A stretch of DNA of 64,000 bases, from positions 1 to 64,000 of the forward strand of contig CAZSIV010000001.1 of the NCBI GenBank assembly GCA_964607135.1, read 5' to 3'. This document shows positions 23,990 through 32,237 of the stretch, one piece after another. Position numbers and translations under genes: made by a program. Position 1 is the stretch's first letter; the number at the start of each line of letters is the position of its first letter. Source of the DNA: Metaruminococcus_A sp964607135 (lineage in GTDB: Bacteria > Bacillota > Clostridia > Oscillospirales > Ruminococcaceae). The notes under the pieces were generated by a model. That model did no database searches and was not told where the DNA came from. It was given only the letters and a program-made list of their open reading frames with translations.

Positions 23990-24330
23990 CGGTATAATAA
24001 AATAGTAAAGCTGCCCTTGTCAACCGCGATCCGCAAGTAGCGCTAATAACGGTGTTTATTTCCCTCGCAGCGCGTTCCGCTTGCTTTATCTTAAACGCAA
24101 GCCTTAATGCTCGAGTCATTTTGGCGCCTAAAATATTCCGATGGACCGCCCGGCCTCAATCACCTTTGGTTGTACGGTTCAATCCGAGCGCAGAGGCGCC
24201 TCGCAGGGCGAAAACCTAAAGATTGGCGAGAACGCTGGGGTGCGAATGGCCCTTGGCGGTTCACCCCCGGATTGCTTTCCTAAAAGAAAAAACTGTTTCA
24301 CAATGCTGACAGTCAATTTAAAAACGGAGG
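23990..24330. repeat. Gene-free region with dispersed repeat modules
   Basis: No gene seen. It contains CCGCGATCCGCAAGTAGCGC, a CCTCGCAGCGCG module near 24065, and the exact 10-mer CCTGCGAGGC inverted at 24198-24207. An open frame reaches back to 24141 from the DUF4364 gene but has no start signal. Confidence 0.45.
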
Positions 24331-24338
24331 GATTTCCT

Positions 24339-24938
24339 TTGGATTTTGAACAATATTTTGCGGGGATCGAGCCGGGCGGGCTGGTCGATCCATACGAAAT
24401 CAAGCTGCTGGTCTGCTACCTGCTCTCTTCGATCTCCGAACCGCTCACCCCGGATCAGCTGAACTTCGTTTTTCAAAGCGAGGGGCTGGTCAATTATTTC
24501 TCCTACACATCCGCCCTCAAAGGGCTGCTGGAAACGGGCCACATTGAAGAGATCGAACAGGGCGGCGAAAAGAAATACAAGATCACGCCGCTCGGATTGG
24601 ACAGCTCTCATAAGCTCCAATCCAGCCTGCCCCGCTCCCTGAAGGACAAAGTCGTCGCGGTCGCCCTCCAGCTCCTGACCCGGCTGGAACGGAAAAAGAA
24701 TGTGGATGTCTCTTTAAAGCATGTGGAGGACGGTTATCTCGTCGAATGCCGAATTTTGGACGTTGGGAGCGATTTGATGAAACTGACGATGTACGCGAAC
24801 AACGAAACGCAGGCTGAGATCATCAAGCGCAACTTTGAAAAGCGGGTTGATCTGCTTTACCGCACCATCCTGGCGGTGGGGATCGGCAACAAGGATGCCT
24901 TCGGTGAACTATTGGAAGGTTTTAATATAAACGATTGA
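24339..24938 (+). CDS. DUF4364 family protein
   Basis: About 199 residues from TTG 24339, which follows GGAGGG at good spacing. The N-terminal part (EIKLLVCYLLSSISEPLTPD, then YKITPLG) looks like a winged-helix fold, and the C-terminal part (YLVECRILDVGSDLMKLTMY, then RTILAVGIGNKDAF) matches the DUF4364 pattern of Clostridia. A DNA-binding or regulatory role is plausible but unproven. A lipoprotein gene follows 70 bases later. Confidence 0.75.
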   Translation: MDFEQYFAGIEPGGLVDPYEIKLLVCYLLSSISEPLTPDQLNFVFQSEGLVNYFSYTSALKGLLETGHIEEIEQGGEKKYKITPLGLDSSHKLQSSLPRSLKDKVVAVALQLLTRLERKKNVDVSLKHVEDGYLVECRILDVGSDLMKLTMYANNETQAEIIKRNFEKRVDLLYRTILAVGIGNKDAFGELLEGFNIND

Positions 24939-25008
24939 TCGGAGCAAACGGCAGCTTTCACAAGGATAGAGGCTGTTTATTCCGGACTGTGGGGAAAGGC
25001 GGTAAGGT

Positions 25009-25728
25009 ATGAACAAAAAAATTCTGGGGCTTATCATTCTTTTATCCTTTCATCTCGCCGTCCTGTGCGGATGCGGGGGACAGGAAAAAGAACCCGCTCC
25101 AGATATCAACACGACAGCTGTAAAAATCGTTGCGGCTCTGGAAAGCCGCGAAGATGTGCCTTCCGCGCAGGAACCTGTTCTATCGGAAGAATCAAAAAAA
25201 GAAGAGAAATCCGTACTGGAGGAATCTTCCGAACCCCAGAAAGCAGAGATTGCAGAAGGGAGTTCTACACCCAGAGAACCACAAGGAGACAATGAAACTC
25301 CGGCTCAAAATCCTCAAGAGCTGCAGGAAACCGCACCCGAGCCTGCACCTGAAAAGCCAGAAACCGGGGAGCCCGTTCCATATAATCCCGTTTCTGTATC
25401 TATTCAGGCAACCGCAAAGTGTCAGGCTGGAGGAATGACTACCACCACTGATAACCTTGCAAACCTGCTGTCAACCGGCAAGATTACACAGGAGGAATAC
25501 GATTCCTATTATCCGTATGACGGGCTGGGCTATTACAGTGTTTTTGTAGAAACAGATTTAAACAAGGCATCCTCTACGTCCGGCAAGAAGCTTGGCAGCG
25601 AGGATGGGATCGCAAATTACATTGCGGAAATGATGTTGTTGGAAACGGAACCTTTGTTTTACATCGAGTATGCAGGGATATACACCCTTAATGGGACAGA
25701 TTTTTATGAGTTCCGCTGTTACAGATAA
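25009..25728 (+). CDS. Putative lipoprotein of unknown function
   Basis: This 239-residue protein has an N-terminal signal (KKILGLIILLSFHLAVLCGC) with lipobox LCGC; Cys22 would be lipidated. A disordered Glu/Pro/Ser-rich spacer spans about residues 28-125, and a small C-terminal domain (YNPVSVSIQATAKC, then FYEFRCYR) has two Cys residues. It is probably anchored outside the membrane. No family recognised. It may be co-transcribed with the DUF4364 gene. Confidence 0.75.
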   Translation: MNKKILGLIILLSFHLAVLCGCGGQEKEPAPDINTTAVKIVAALESREDVPSAQEPVLSEESKKEEKSVLEESSEPQKAEIAEGSSTPREPQGDNETPAQNPQELQETAPEPAPEKPETGEPVPYNPVSVSIQATAKCQAGGMTTTTDNLANLLSTGKITQEEYDSYYPYDGLGYYSVFVETDLNKASSTSGKKLGSEDGIANYIAEMMLLETEPLFYIEYAGIYTLNGTDFYEFRCYR

Positions 25729-25817
25729 CAGCTCACCTCCCAACATGCATTGACAGAAGATATCGTGTTATGGAAATTCCCCAAATATTTAAATTTGAAA
25801 TGCTCCTTTCATAGAGA

Positions 25818-25860
25818 AAGCGGGGATGCTCCATCCATTTTGGAGCTTCCCCGCTTTTTT
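25818..25860. terminator. Terminator between the convergent lipoprotein and clpX genes
   Basis: The stem AAGCGGGGATGCTCC/GGAGCTTCCCCGCTT (one mismatch) has T-run TTTTTT on the plus strand. It probably ends the plus transcript and may also serve clpX from the other side. Confidence 0.8.
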
Positions 25861-25886
25861 CTGAATATGATTCCGACGGGCCCCGA

Positions 25887-27230
25887 TCAACCCGATTTTT
25901 TCCGCTGTTCCCGTTTGGAAGCCGGAAGCCCCTTGGCAGGCTCGGATTTTAAAGGCTTCCGTTTTTCCCCGCGGATCAGCTCAGGTTCTTCTGTCCCTTC
26001 GACGCAGGCGGCGGTAATGACGACCTTGCAGAGCGTCTCGTCGCTCGGCGCGTCGAACATCAGCTTCGAGAGAACCCCTTCCATCACGCCGCGCAGACCC
26101 CGGGCGCCTGTTTTGCGCTCCAGCGTTTTTTTGGCGATTGCGACGAGCGCATCGGGGGTAAACTCCAGCTCGATCCCATCCATTGTAAACAGGGACTGAT
26201 ACTGTTTTACCATCGCGTTCTTCGGCTCGGTGAGGATCCGAACCAAAGCGTCCTCATCGAGTTCCGACAGGGTCGTGATGACCGGCAGACGGCCAACCAG
26301 CTCGGGGATCAGTCCAAACCGCACCAGATCGTGCGGCGTGACATGGCGCATGAGATGTGCGGTCTCCTCGTCGGCCTTGTCCTTGATTTTAGCCTCGAAG
26401 CCGAGAGAAGAAGAACCCATCCTCTTTTGGACGATCTTCTCAATCCCGTCAAACGCCCCGCCGCAGATAAAGAGAATGTTTTTGGTGTCGATCTGGATAA
26501 ATTCCTGCTGCGGATGTTTCCGCCCGCCCTGAGGCGGCACATTGGACACCGTTCCCTCGACGATTTTCAGCAGCGCCTGCTGCACCCCTTCCCCGCTGAC
26601 GTCCCGGGTGATGGATGTGTTTTCGCTCTTTCGGGAGATTTTGTCGATCTCATCAATGTAGATGATGCCGCGCTCCGCCGCTTCCACATCGTAGTCCGCC
26701 GCCTGAATCAGCCGCAGAAGGACGTTTTCCACGTCTTCGCCGACATATCCGGCCTCGGTCAGCGTCGTCGCGTCCGCAATGGCAAACGGCACATTCAAAA
26801 GCTTTGCAAGGGTCTGAGCGAGCATCGTCTTACCCACGCCGGTCGGCCCCAGAAGGAGAACGTTGCTCTTTTGAAGCTCCACATCCGCATCCCCTGCGTA
26901 ATAAATTCTTTTGTAATGATTGTAAACCGAAACCGCCAGCGCAATCTTCGCCTCATCCTGCCCGATGACATACTCGTCCAAGACCGCCTTGATCTCCTGC
27001 GGCTTCAAAAGCATGACATCCTCGGGACGGAAAGAGGCGCTGCCGCCGCTCAGCGGAGCTGCCTTCACGAGCCCGTCGTCGATCAGCATTTGATAGCAGA
27101 TCGAGACACACTCATCGCAGATAAACGCGCCGTTCCCGTAAAGGAGGCGGTTTACCTGAAATTCGGCCTTTCCGCAGAAACTGCAGCGCGGCAGCTTGGA
27201 TTCCTCAAACCCCGCCATATCAGTCACCAT
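25887..27230 (-). CDS. clpX: ATP-dependent Clp protease ATP-binding subunit ClpX
   Basis: About 447 residues. It has an N-terminal C4 zinc-binding domain (RCSFCGK and CDECVSIC), Walker A LLGPTGVGKT, Walker B IIYIDEIDK, the ClpP-contact loop SLGFEAK and sensor regions of the AAA+ unfoldase. It unfolds tagged proteins and feeds them to ClpP. ATG 27230 comes right after a repeated stem-loop element; GTG 27248 is less likely. The C-terminal tail is Lys-rich (KKSG). Last gene of tig-clpP-clpX. Confidence 0.93.
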   Translation of the reverse strand: MVTDMAGFEESKLPRCSFCGKAEFQVNRLLYGNGAFICDECVSICYQMLIDDGLVKAAPLSGGSASFRPEDVMLLKPQEIKAVLDEYVIGQDEAKIALAVSVYNHYKRIYYAGDADVELQKSNVLLLGPTGVGKTMLAQTLAKLLNVPFAIADATTLTEAGYVGEDVENVLLRLIQAADYDVEAAERGIIYIDEIDKISRKSENTSITRDVSGEGVQQALLKIVEGTVSNVPPQGGRKHPQQEFIQIDTKNILFICGGAFDGIEKIVQKRMGSSSLGFEAKIKDKADEETAHLMRHVTPHDLVRFGLIPELVGRLPVITTLSELDEDALVRILTEPKNAMVKQYQSLFTMDGIELEFTPDALVAIAKKTLERKTGARGLRGVMEGVLSKLMFDAPSDETLCKVVITAACVEGTEEPELIRGEKRKPLKSEPAKGLPASKREQRKKSG

Positions 27231-27232
27231 GT

Positions 27233-27287
27233 GATACGGGCCCCACACAAAAAGGGATTGCCCTCTGTGCCCGGTATCGTTCCTTTC
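27233..27287 (-). repeat. Intercistronic GAAAGGAACGATAC stem-loop, copy 1 (before clpX)
   Basis: The conserved 14-mer occupies 27274-27287. GATACCGGGC pairs with GCCCGTATC (27233-27241), with one bulge. The element ends three bases before the clpX ATG. Confidence 0.75.
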
Positions 27288-27316
27288 CTTTGATTTTTCA
27301 CGCTAAACCAACAGAC

Positions 27317-27342
27317 ACCTCCCTCGATTACTCGAAGGAGGT
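27317..27342. other. Hairpin between clpP and clpX that pairs GGAGGT with ACCTCC
   Basis: ACCTCC (27317-27322) and GGAGGT (27337-27342) close a stem, with TCG/CGA inside. On the plus strand it is followed by CCTTTTTAA, so it could act as a terminator for antisense transcripts. On the minus transcript it hides a Shine-Dalgarno-like GGAGGT between the two genes. Confidence 0.5.
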
Positions 27343-27359
27343 AGCCTTTTTAAACCATT

Positions 27360-27941
27360 TTACCGATGGAGAAGGACCTTGTCGACTAAGCCGTACTCCT
27401 TCGCCTCTTCCGCATACATAAAATTGTCGCGCTCGGTGTCGCGCTGGATAATTTCCAGCGGCTTGCCGGTATTTTCAGCGAGGATCCGGTTGAGTTTTTC
27501 CTTAATTCGGATGATCCGCTGGGCGTGGATCTGCATATCGGTCGCCTGCCCCTGCATCCCGCCAAGCGGCTGATGAATCATGATCTCCGCATTGGGGAGG
27601 GCGAGCCGCTTGCCTTTCGCGCCGCTCGAAAGCAGGAACGCCCCCATCGACGCCGCCATGCCGATGCAGATGGTGGAGACGTCGCACTTGATATAATTCA
27701 TCGTGTCGTAAATCGCCATTCCGGCAGTGATCGACCCGCCGGGGCTGTTGATGTAAAGGTTGATATCCTTCTCCGGATCCTGCCCTTCCAGATAGAGGAG
27801 CTGCGCCACAACAAGGCTGGCGGTCGTATCGTTTACCTCGTCGGACAGCATGACGATCCTGTCGTTGAGGAGTCTGGAAAAAATGTCGTACGAACGCTCG
27901 CCGCGGTTTGTCTGTTCCACTACATACGGTACTAAACTCAT
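27360..27941 (-). CDS. clpP: ATP-dependent Clp protease proteolytic subunit
   Basis: 193 residues of a serine protease that forms the ClpP tetradecamer. The triad is Ser98 (GMAASMGA), His123 (IMIHQPLGG) and Asp172 (RDTERD). ATG 27941 gives the usual N-terminus MSLVPYVVEQTNRGERSYDI; two further ATGs just before it are possible starts, and upstream codons lie in the repeated stem-loop. Works with ClpX encoded downstream and trigger factor upstream. Confidence 0.95.
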   Translation of the reverse strand: MSLVPYVVEQTNRGERSYDIFSRLLNDRIVMLSDEVNDTTASLVVAQLLYLEGQDPEKDINLYINSPGGSITAGMAIYDTMNYIKCDVSTICIGMAASMGAFLLSSGAKGKRLALPNAEIMIHQPLGGMQGQATDMQIHAQRIIRIKEKLNRILAENTGKPLEIIQRDTERDNFMYAEEAKEYGLVDKVLLHR

Positions 27942-27954
27942 CATCATCACCACG

Positions 27955-27993
27955 CGATACAGATGCCGCCGATTTCCCTGTATCGTTCCTTTC
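27955..27993 (-). repeat. Intercistronic GAAAGGAACGATAC stem-loop, copy 2 (before clpP)
   Basis: The 14-mer occupies 27980-27993. The perfect 8-bp stem CGATACAG/CTGTATCG (right arm 27955-27962) encloses a 15-base loop. The shortest copy. Confidence 0.8.
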
Positions 27994-28039
27994 CCTATCA
28001 TTTTGCCGTGTGCTTTAAAACTTCCTCAGAGAGCTTGTA

Positions 28040-29482
28040 TTATTCAGCATCCTCTGTTTTTTCCTCTGTCGCGCTCTCCGCTTTTTTCTCAGCAGGTTTC
28101 TTTGCCGGCGCCTTTTCCGCCTTCTCATCCTCAGCGGTTTTCTCAGCCGCTGCTTTCTTGGCTGTGGTTTTTTTGGATGCCGTCTTCTTGGCAGAGGCTT
28201 TCTTTTCGGTAATCACCGCAGAATCGCGGATGAGGTCGATTGCTTTGTTCATTGCAAGGTCTTTGGAGACATCGTCAGCCGGCACAATCTCCTTGAGCTT
28301 GTCAGCTTCCATCTTATACTGCTCCGCCATCTTCCGGTACTGCTCGTTCAGATCCTCTTCGGACGGCACGATCTTCTCAAGCTCCACGATCTTCTCGAGG
28401 GCCAGACGGATCTTGACCTGCTTCTCCGCCTGGGCGCGGAAAGACTCCTTCAGCGCGTCGACGGTCATCCCGCTGTACTGGAGGTAGAGGTCGAGGCTCA
28501 TCCCCTGGGACTGCAAACGGTATGCAAATTCATTGACCGACTCCTGGGTGCGGTTTTCGAACATCACCTCCGGAATTTCAGCCTTCATGCCGGCAACTAC
28601 AGCGTCGACCAGATCGTTTTCAACCTGCTCGTCAGCCGCTTTTTTGTTCCGCTCCTCCGCTTTGGTCTTAAGGTCGGCCTTGAGCTCGTCTAAGGTGTCG
28701 AATTCGCTGACGTCTTTTGCAAACTCGTCGTCCAGCTCAGGCAGCTCTTTGCCTTTGATCTCATGCAGATTGATTTTGAAAACCGCCGGTTTCCCCTTGA
28801 GCTCCTCCGCGTGATAATTCTCCGGGAAGGTGACGTTGACCTCGAATTCCTCGCCGGCATTGTGGCCGACCATCTGCTCCTCAAATCCGGGGATAAACTG
28901 GCCGGAGCCGAGCTCCAGGCTGAAGTCCTCCGCCTTGCCGCCCTCAAACGGAACGCCGTCGAGAGAACCGTCAAAATCGAAAACAACCGTGTCTCCCATC
29001 TCGGCCGCTCTGCCCTCTACCGTAATGGTGCGCGCATTTCTTTCCCGCATCCGGTCGATTTCAGCGTCAACCTCCGCGTCGTCCACAGGATTGACCGTTT
29101 TAGTCACTTTTATTCCTTTGTAATCCGAAATTTCCACCTCAGGCTTTACAATGCAGGTGGCCTTAAAGGTGTAACCGTCCTCTTTATTGACCGCAGTCAC
29201 CTCAACCTCCGGCCGGTCGACCAGCTCAAGCTCCGCTTCCTTGACCGCCTCCTCCAGAGCCTCCGGATAAGAGGCGTTAATCGCATCCTCATAGAACACC
29301 TCGACGCCGTACATCTTCTCAATCAGTTTGCGGGGCGCCTTGCCTTTGCGGAAGCCCGGAACCTGAATCTTATTTTTATTCTGCAAATACGCCTTTTGAA
29401 GCGCTGCCTCAAACCCAGCGGCGTCTACCTTAATTTCCAATTCATACTTATTTGTTTCAACAGAATTTTTGGCAACTAACAT
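28040..29482 (-). CDS. tig: Trigger factor with a long Lys/Ala-rich tail
   Basis: This 480-residue ribosome-associated chaperone and peptidyl-prolyl isomerase has the ribosome-binding signature GFRKGKAPRKL near residue 45, the FKBP-type domain (MGDTVVFDFDGSLDGVPFEG) and the helical C-terminal arms. The last 50-60 residues are low complexity (EKKASAKKTASKK, then EDEKAEKAPAKKPAEKKAE), an extension beyond the roughly 430 residues of ordinary trigger factors. First gene of tig-clpP-clpX. The promoter lies upstream with an extended -10. Confidence 0.95.
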   Translation of the reverse strand: MLVAKNSVETNKYELEIKVDAAGFEAALQKAYLQNKNKIQVPGFRKGKAPRKLIEKMYGVEVFYEDAINASYPEALEEAVKEAELELVDRPEVEVTAVNKEDGYTFKATCIVKPEVEISDYKGIKVTKTVNPVDDAEVDAEIDRMRERNARTITVEGRAAEMGDTVVFDFDGSLDGVPFEGGKAEDFSLELGSGQFIPGFEEQMVGHNAGEEFEVNVTFPENYHAEELKGKPAVFKINLHEIKGKELPELDDEFAKDVSEFDTLDELKADLKTKAEERNKKAADEQVENDLVDAVVAGMKAEIPEVMFENRTQESVNEFAYRLQSQGMSLDLYLQYSGMTVDALKESFRAQAEKQVKIRLALEKIVELEKIVPSEEDLNEQYRKMAEQYKMEADKLKEIVPADDVSKDLAMNKAIDLIRDSAVITEKKASAKKTASKKTTAKKAAAEKTAEDEKAEKAPAKKPAEKKAESATEEKTEDAE

Positions 29483-29521
29483 GTTGTGTCCTCCTGAAAT
29501 TTATACTTTTTTAGCTTTGTT

Positions 29522-29530
29522 ATTATACCA
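29522..29530 (-). promoter_or_regulatory. Extended -10 promoter of tig
   Basis: Minus strand TGGTATAAT (TATAAT at 29522-29527) with no good -35, about 40 bases before the tig ATG: the TGn extended -10 type. Confidence 0.6.
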
Positions 29531-29567
29531 TAAAGTTTTTTTGGTGGCTACACTTATTTGTAGGTTT

Positions 29568-30269
29568 TTACTTATTGCCAATTTCCGCTACTTTTACCGG
29601 GCGAAATTGGGTGAAATCACAAGAAATCAACTGATAAAAAATCCCTTCCCAGCCGCCTGTGACCGCGTATCGGTGCGCCATGCCGTGCAGATGCCCATAA
29701 TAAACCCGTTTGACGTCAAAGCGGTGGAGAACCTCCAAAATTTCCAGGCAGTCCGCTTTCAAAGAGACGGGCGGATAATGCAGGAAGACGATCGGCTCCT
29801 TCCCGGCTTCCGCCGCCATCCTAAGCGACCGTTCCAGCCTCCCCGCCTCCCGCAGGATGATTTTGAGATTCTGCGGCTCGCCCGGCTCGTTGATCCAGCC
29901 GCGGGTTCCGCAAATCCCGTATTCGCCAAACGGAATATAATTATTAAACAAGATTTTAATGGAATCAAATCCATTTTCTTCCAAAAAATTCTCCACCTTC
30001 GTTTTGGTGGAAAACCACAGGTCGTGATTTCCTTTTAAAAGAATTTTTGTTCCATTGAGCCGATGCAGAAAGGCAAAATCCGGTCGCGCCTCTTCAAAAT
30101 TGATCCCCCACGAAATATCCCCCGCGAGGACGACCGCGTCTTCGGGCGCAACCGTCTCCTGCCAATTTGCCTTGAACCGCTCCACATAATCCTCCCAGCC
30201 GCTGAAAACATCCATCGGCTTGTCCACGCCGAAGGAAAGATGCGGATCCGCAATCGCATATAAATTCAC
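29568..30269 (-). CDS. Metallophosphoesterase (calcineurin-like)
   Basis: 233 residues from GTG 30269 (AAAAGGAGGAG upstream). The order of metal-ligand motifs is clear: IADPHLS (D-x-H), AGDISWG (GD), KGNHDLW (GNHD), LHYPPVS (H) and YYGHLHG (GHxH). It hydrolyses a phosphomonoester or diester. The YkuE/UDP-sugar and nucleotide phosphodiesterase groups share this layout, but the substrate is open. It follows a small divergent DUF1540 gene. Confidence 0.85.
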   Translation of the reverse strand: MNLYAIADPHLSFGVDKPMDVFSGWEDYVERFKANWQETVAPEDAVVLAGDISWGINFEEARPDFAFLHRLNGTKILLKGNHDLWFSTKTKVENFLEENGFDSIKILFNNYIPFGEYGICGTRGWINEPGEPQNLKIILREAGRLERSLRMAAEAGKEPIVFLHYPPVSLKADCLEILEVLHRFDVKRVYYGHLHGMAHRYAVTGGWEGIFYQLISCDFTQFRPVKVAEIGNK

Positions 30270-30377
30270 CGCACTCCTCCTTTTACCATCTGAAAACCGA
30301 CATAAACGACCGCGGCCACGGGAATAATAACTCCGGAACACGAAAGTATTCCAGCAAACAAAAGGAGGAATGTTTCC

Positions 30378-30551
30378 ATGTCCGATTACGGTAAGAATAA
30401 AAAAACCATCAGCCATGTAAAATGCGACGTTGAAAACTGCATCCACAACAACCATGACTGCTGCTGCACCGCGAAGGAAATCAAAGTCGGCCCGCAGGCC
30501 GCTTCCTGCTGCTCCGACACCGTCTGCCAGAGCTTCGTAAAACAGCGGTAG
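30378..30551 (+). CDS. DUF1540 domain protein, 57 residues, Cys-rich
   Basis: ATG 30378 follows AAAGGAGGAA. The protein contains KCDVENCIHNNHDCCCTAKE and CCSDTVCQSF, giving the eight Cys pattern of DUF1540, small probable metal-binding proteins common in Clostridia and often linked to sporulation. Function unknown. Confidence 0.85.
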   Translation: MSDYGKNKKTISHVKCDVENCIHNNHDCCCTAKEIKVGPQAASCCSDTVCQSFVKQR

Positions 30552-30558
30552 CCTTTCG

Positions 30559-30604
30559 CCCCTCCAGGGGCAGGGTTCACCGCACAAAATCCTATGGTGA
30601 ACCC
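30559..30604. other. Inverted repeats between convergent genes
   Basis: CCCCTCCAGGGG and then GGGTTCACC (30573-30581) with its complement GGTGAACCC (30596-30604). There is no T-run, so a classical terminator is not supported; the stems may still slow transcription between the DUF1540 gene and thrC. Confidence 0.5.
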
Positions 30605-30615
30605 TACATATCGAA

Positions 30616-32109
30616 TTACAGGCTGAGCAGCTCCCGCACCACCTGCGGCATCTCATCGACCGCCGCGCTTCGTGTAAAGCGAATCTCCTTGCCGTCGAGC
30701 CCGCTGATCTCCTGCGGCGCCGAGGTGCCCGTCAACAGGCTGAGCAGCCGGATGTCGTCGAAATCGTCGGTGGGGTTGGTCTCGGGCGAAACCGCCCGGA
30801 GGACGGCGTTGGTGAATTTATAGGGGCTGGCAGTTGAGGCGATCAGGGCTTTGCTCTGGTCGCCGGAAGCCTTTTTATAATCCTCGTAAACCTTAACTGC
30901 AACCGCCGTGTGCGGGTCACAGGTGTAGGAATACTGCTCAAATGTGCCGCGAATGGTTTGCAGGGTCTCCTCCTCGCCGCAGAAGCCGGCGCTGAATTCT
31001 GCTTGTATCTTTTCCCTGACTTCATCCGAAACGGTGAATCTCCCCGTTTCTTTCAGCTCACCATACCACCGGCGGATCTGTGCATCGTCACAGTCGCAGA
31101 GAAGGTAGAGGAGCCGTTCCAGGTTGCTGGAGATCAGGATATCCATCGAAGGCGAGGAGGTGGTGTAAAAGTCCCGGTTCCGGTCATACACGCCGGTGTT
31201 GATGAAGTCGGTCAGAATGTTGTTTTGGTTGGATGCGCAGATCAGCCTGCCCACCGGAAGCCCCATCTGTTTTGCGTAATAGGCCGCAAGGATGTTGCCG
31301 AAATTCCCGGTCGGAACGACGATGTTGATCTTCTCGCCCAGCTCGATCTCCCCGTTTGCGAGAAGGTCGCAGTAGGCGGAAATATAGTAAACGATCTGCG
31401 GAACCAGCCGCCCCCAGTTGATCGAGTTGGCGCTGGAGAACATCATCCCGCGGTCTGCGAGCTGCTGTCTGATCTTTTCGTCGGTGAAGATCGCCTTCAC
31501 CGCGGTCTGGGCGTCGTCGAAATTCCCCTTGACTGCGCAGACGCCGACATTGCCGCCCTCCTGGGTGGTCATCTGGAGCTTCTGCATCGGGCTGACGCCG
31601 TTTTCCGGGTAAAAGACCAGGATCCGGGTGCCGGGCACATCCTTGAACCCCTCCAAGGCCGCTTTCCCCGTATCCCCGGAGGTCGCCACCAGGATGACCA
31701 CCTCTTTGTCCGCCACCGTCTTTCGGACCGAAACCGTCAAAAGATAGGGCAGGAGCTGGAGCGCCATGTCCTTGAAGGCGCAGGTCGGCCCGTGCCAGAG
31801 CTCCAGCAGATAGGCATTTTCCCCGAATTTCGCGAGCTCCGCAATTTTACTGCTGTCGAATTTTTCCTCCGTATAAGCGCCGCGGACGCAGTAAGCCAGC
31901 TCATCCGCCGTGAAATCGGTCAGGAATTTCGAGAGGATGATCTCCGCCCGCTGGACGTAGGATTCCTCGATCAGCTCCCCGATCTCCTCAAGGGTCATCT
32001 GCGGGATTTCCTCCGGGACAAACAAACCGCCGTCCTTGGAAATTCCCTGCGCGATCGTCTCCGCGGAGGAGACCAGCTTCGCGCTGTTTCTGGTGCTTTT
32101 ATAATTCAT
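30616..32109 (-). CDS. thrC: Threonine synthase
   Basis: This 497-residue PLP enzyme converts O-phosphohomoserine to threonine. The fungal/bacterial long form is shown by the N-terminal YKSTRNSA block, LWHGPTCAFKDMALQL with PLP Lys113, VATSGDTGKAAL for phosphate binding, and SSANSINWGRL. Ribosome binding site GATAGGAG. It is expressed alone, with a promoter upstream. Threonine attenuation is not evident in the 128-base leader. Confidence 0.95.
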   Translation of the reverse strand: MNYKSTRNSAKLVSSAETIAQGISKDGGLFVPEEIPQMTLEEIGELIEESYVQRAEIILSKFLTDFTADELAYCVRGAYTEEKFDSSKIAELAKFGENAYLLELWHGPTCAFKDMALQLLPYLLTVSVRKTVADKEVVILVATSGDTGKAALEGFKDVPGTRILVFYPENGVSPMQKLQMTTQEGGNVGVCAVKGNFDDAQTAVKAIFTDEKIRQQLADRGMMFSSANSINWGRLVPQIVYYISAYCDLLANGEIELGEKINIVVPTGNFGNILAAYYAKQMGLPVGRLICASNQNNILTDFINTGVYDRNRDFYTTSSPSMDILISSNLERLLYLLCDCDDAQIRRWYGELKETGRFTVSDEVREKIQAEFSAGFCGEEETLQTIRGTFEQYSYTCDPHTAVAVKVYEDYKKASGDQSKALIASTASPYKFTNAVLRAVSPETNPTDDFDDIRLLSLLTGTSAPQEISGLDGKEIRFTRSAAVDEMPQVVRELLSL

Positions 32110-32194
32110 ATAGACGCTCCTATCTCATTGGATTGGATGTAACTTCAAAAAACGCACTGTCCCGCAAATTGGCAGCGGACATCGTCTCCAAGTT

Positions 32195-32224
32195 ATTTTA
32201 ACACAGATCGGGAAGGCGATACAA
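32195..32224 (-). promoter_or_regulatory. Promoter of thrC
   Basis: Minus strand: TTGTAT (32219-32224), 18-base spacer, TAAAAT (32195-32200). Confidence 0.6.
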
Positions 32225-32237
32225 CCGTTTTTTGCCG

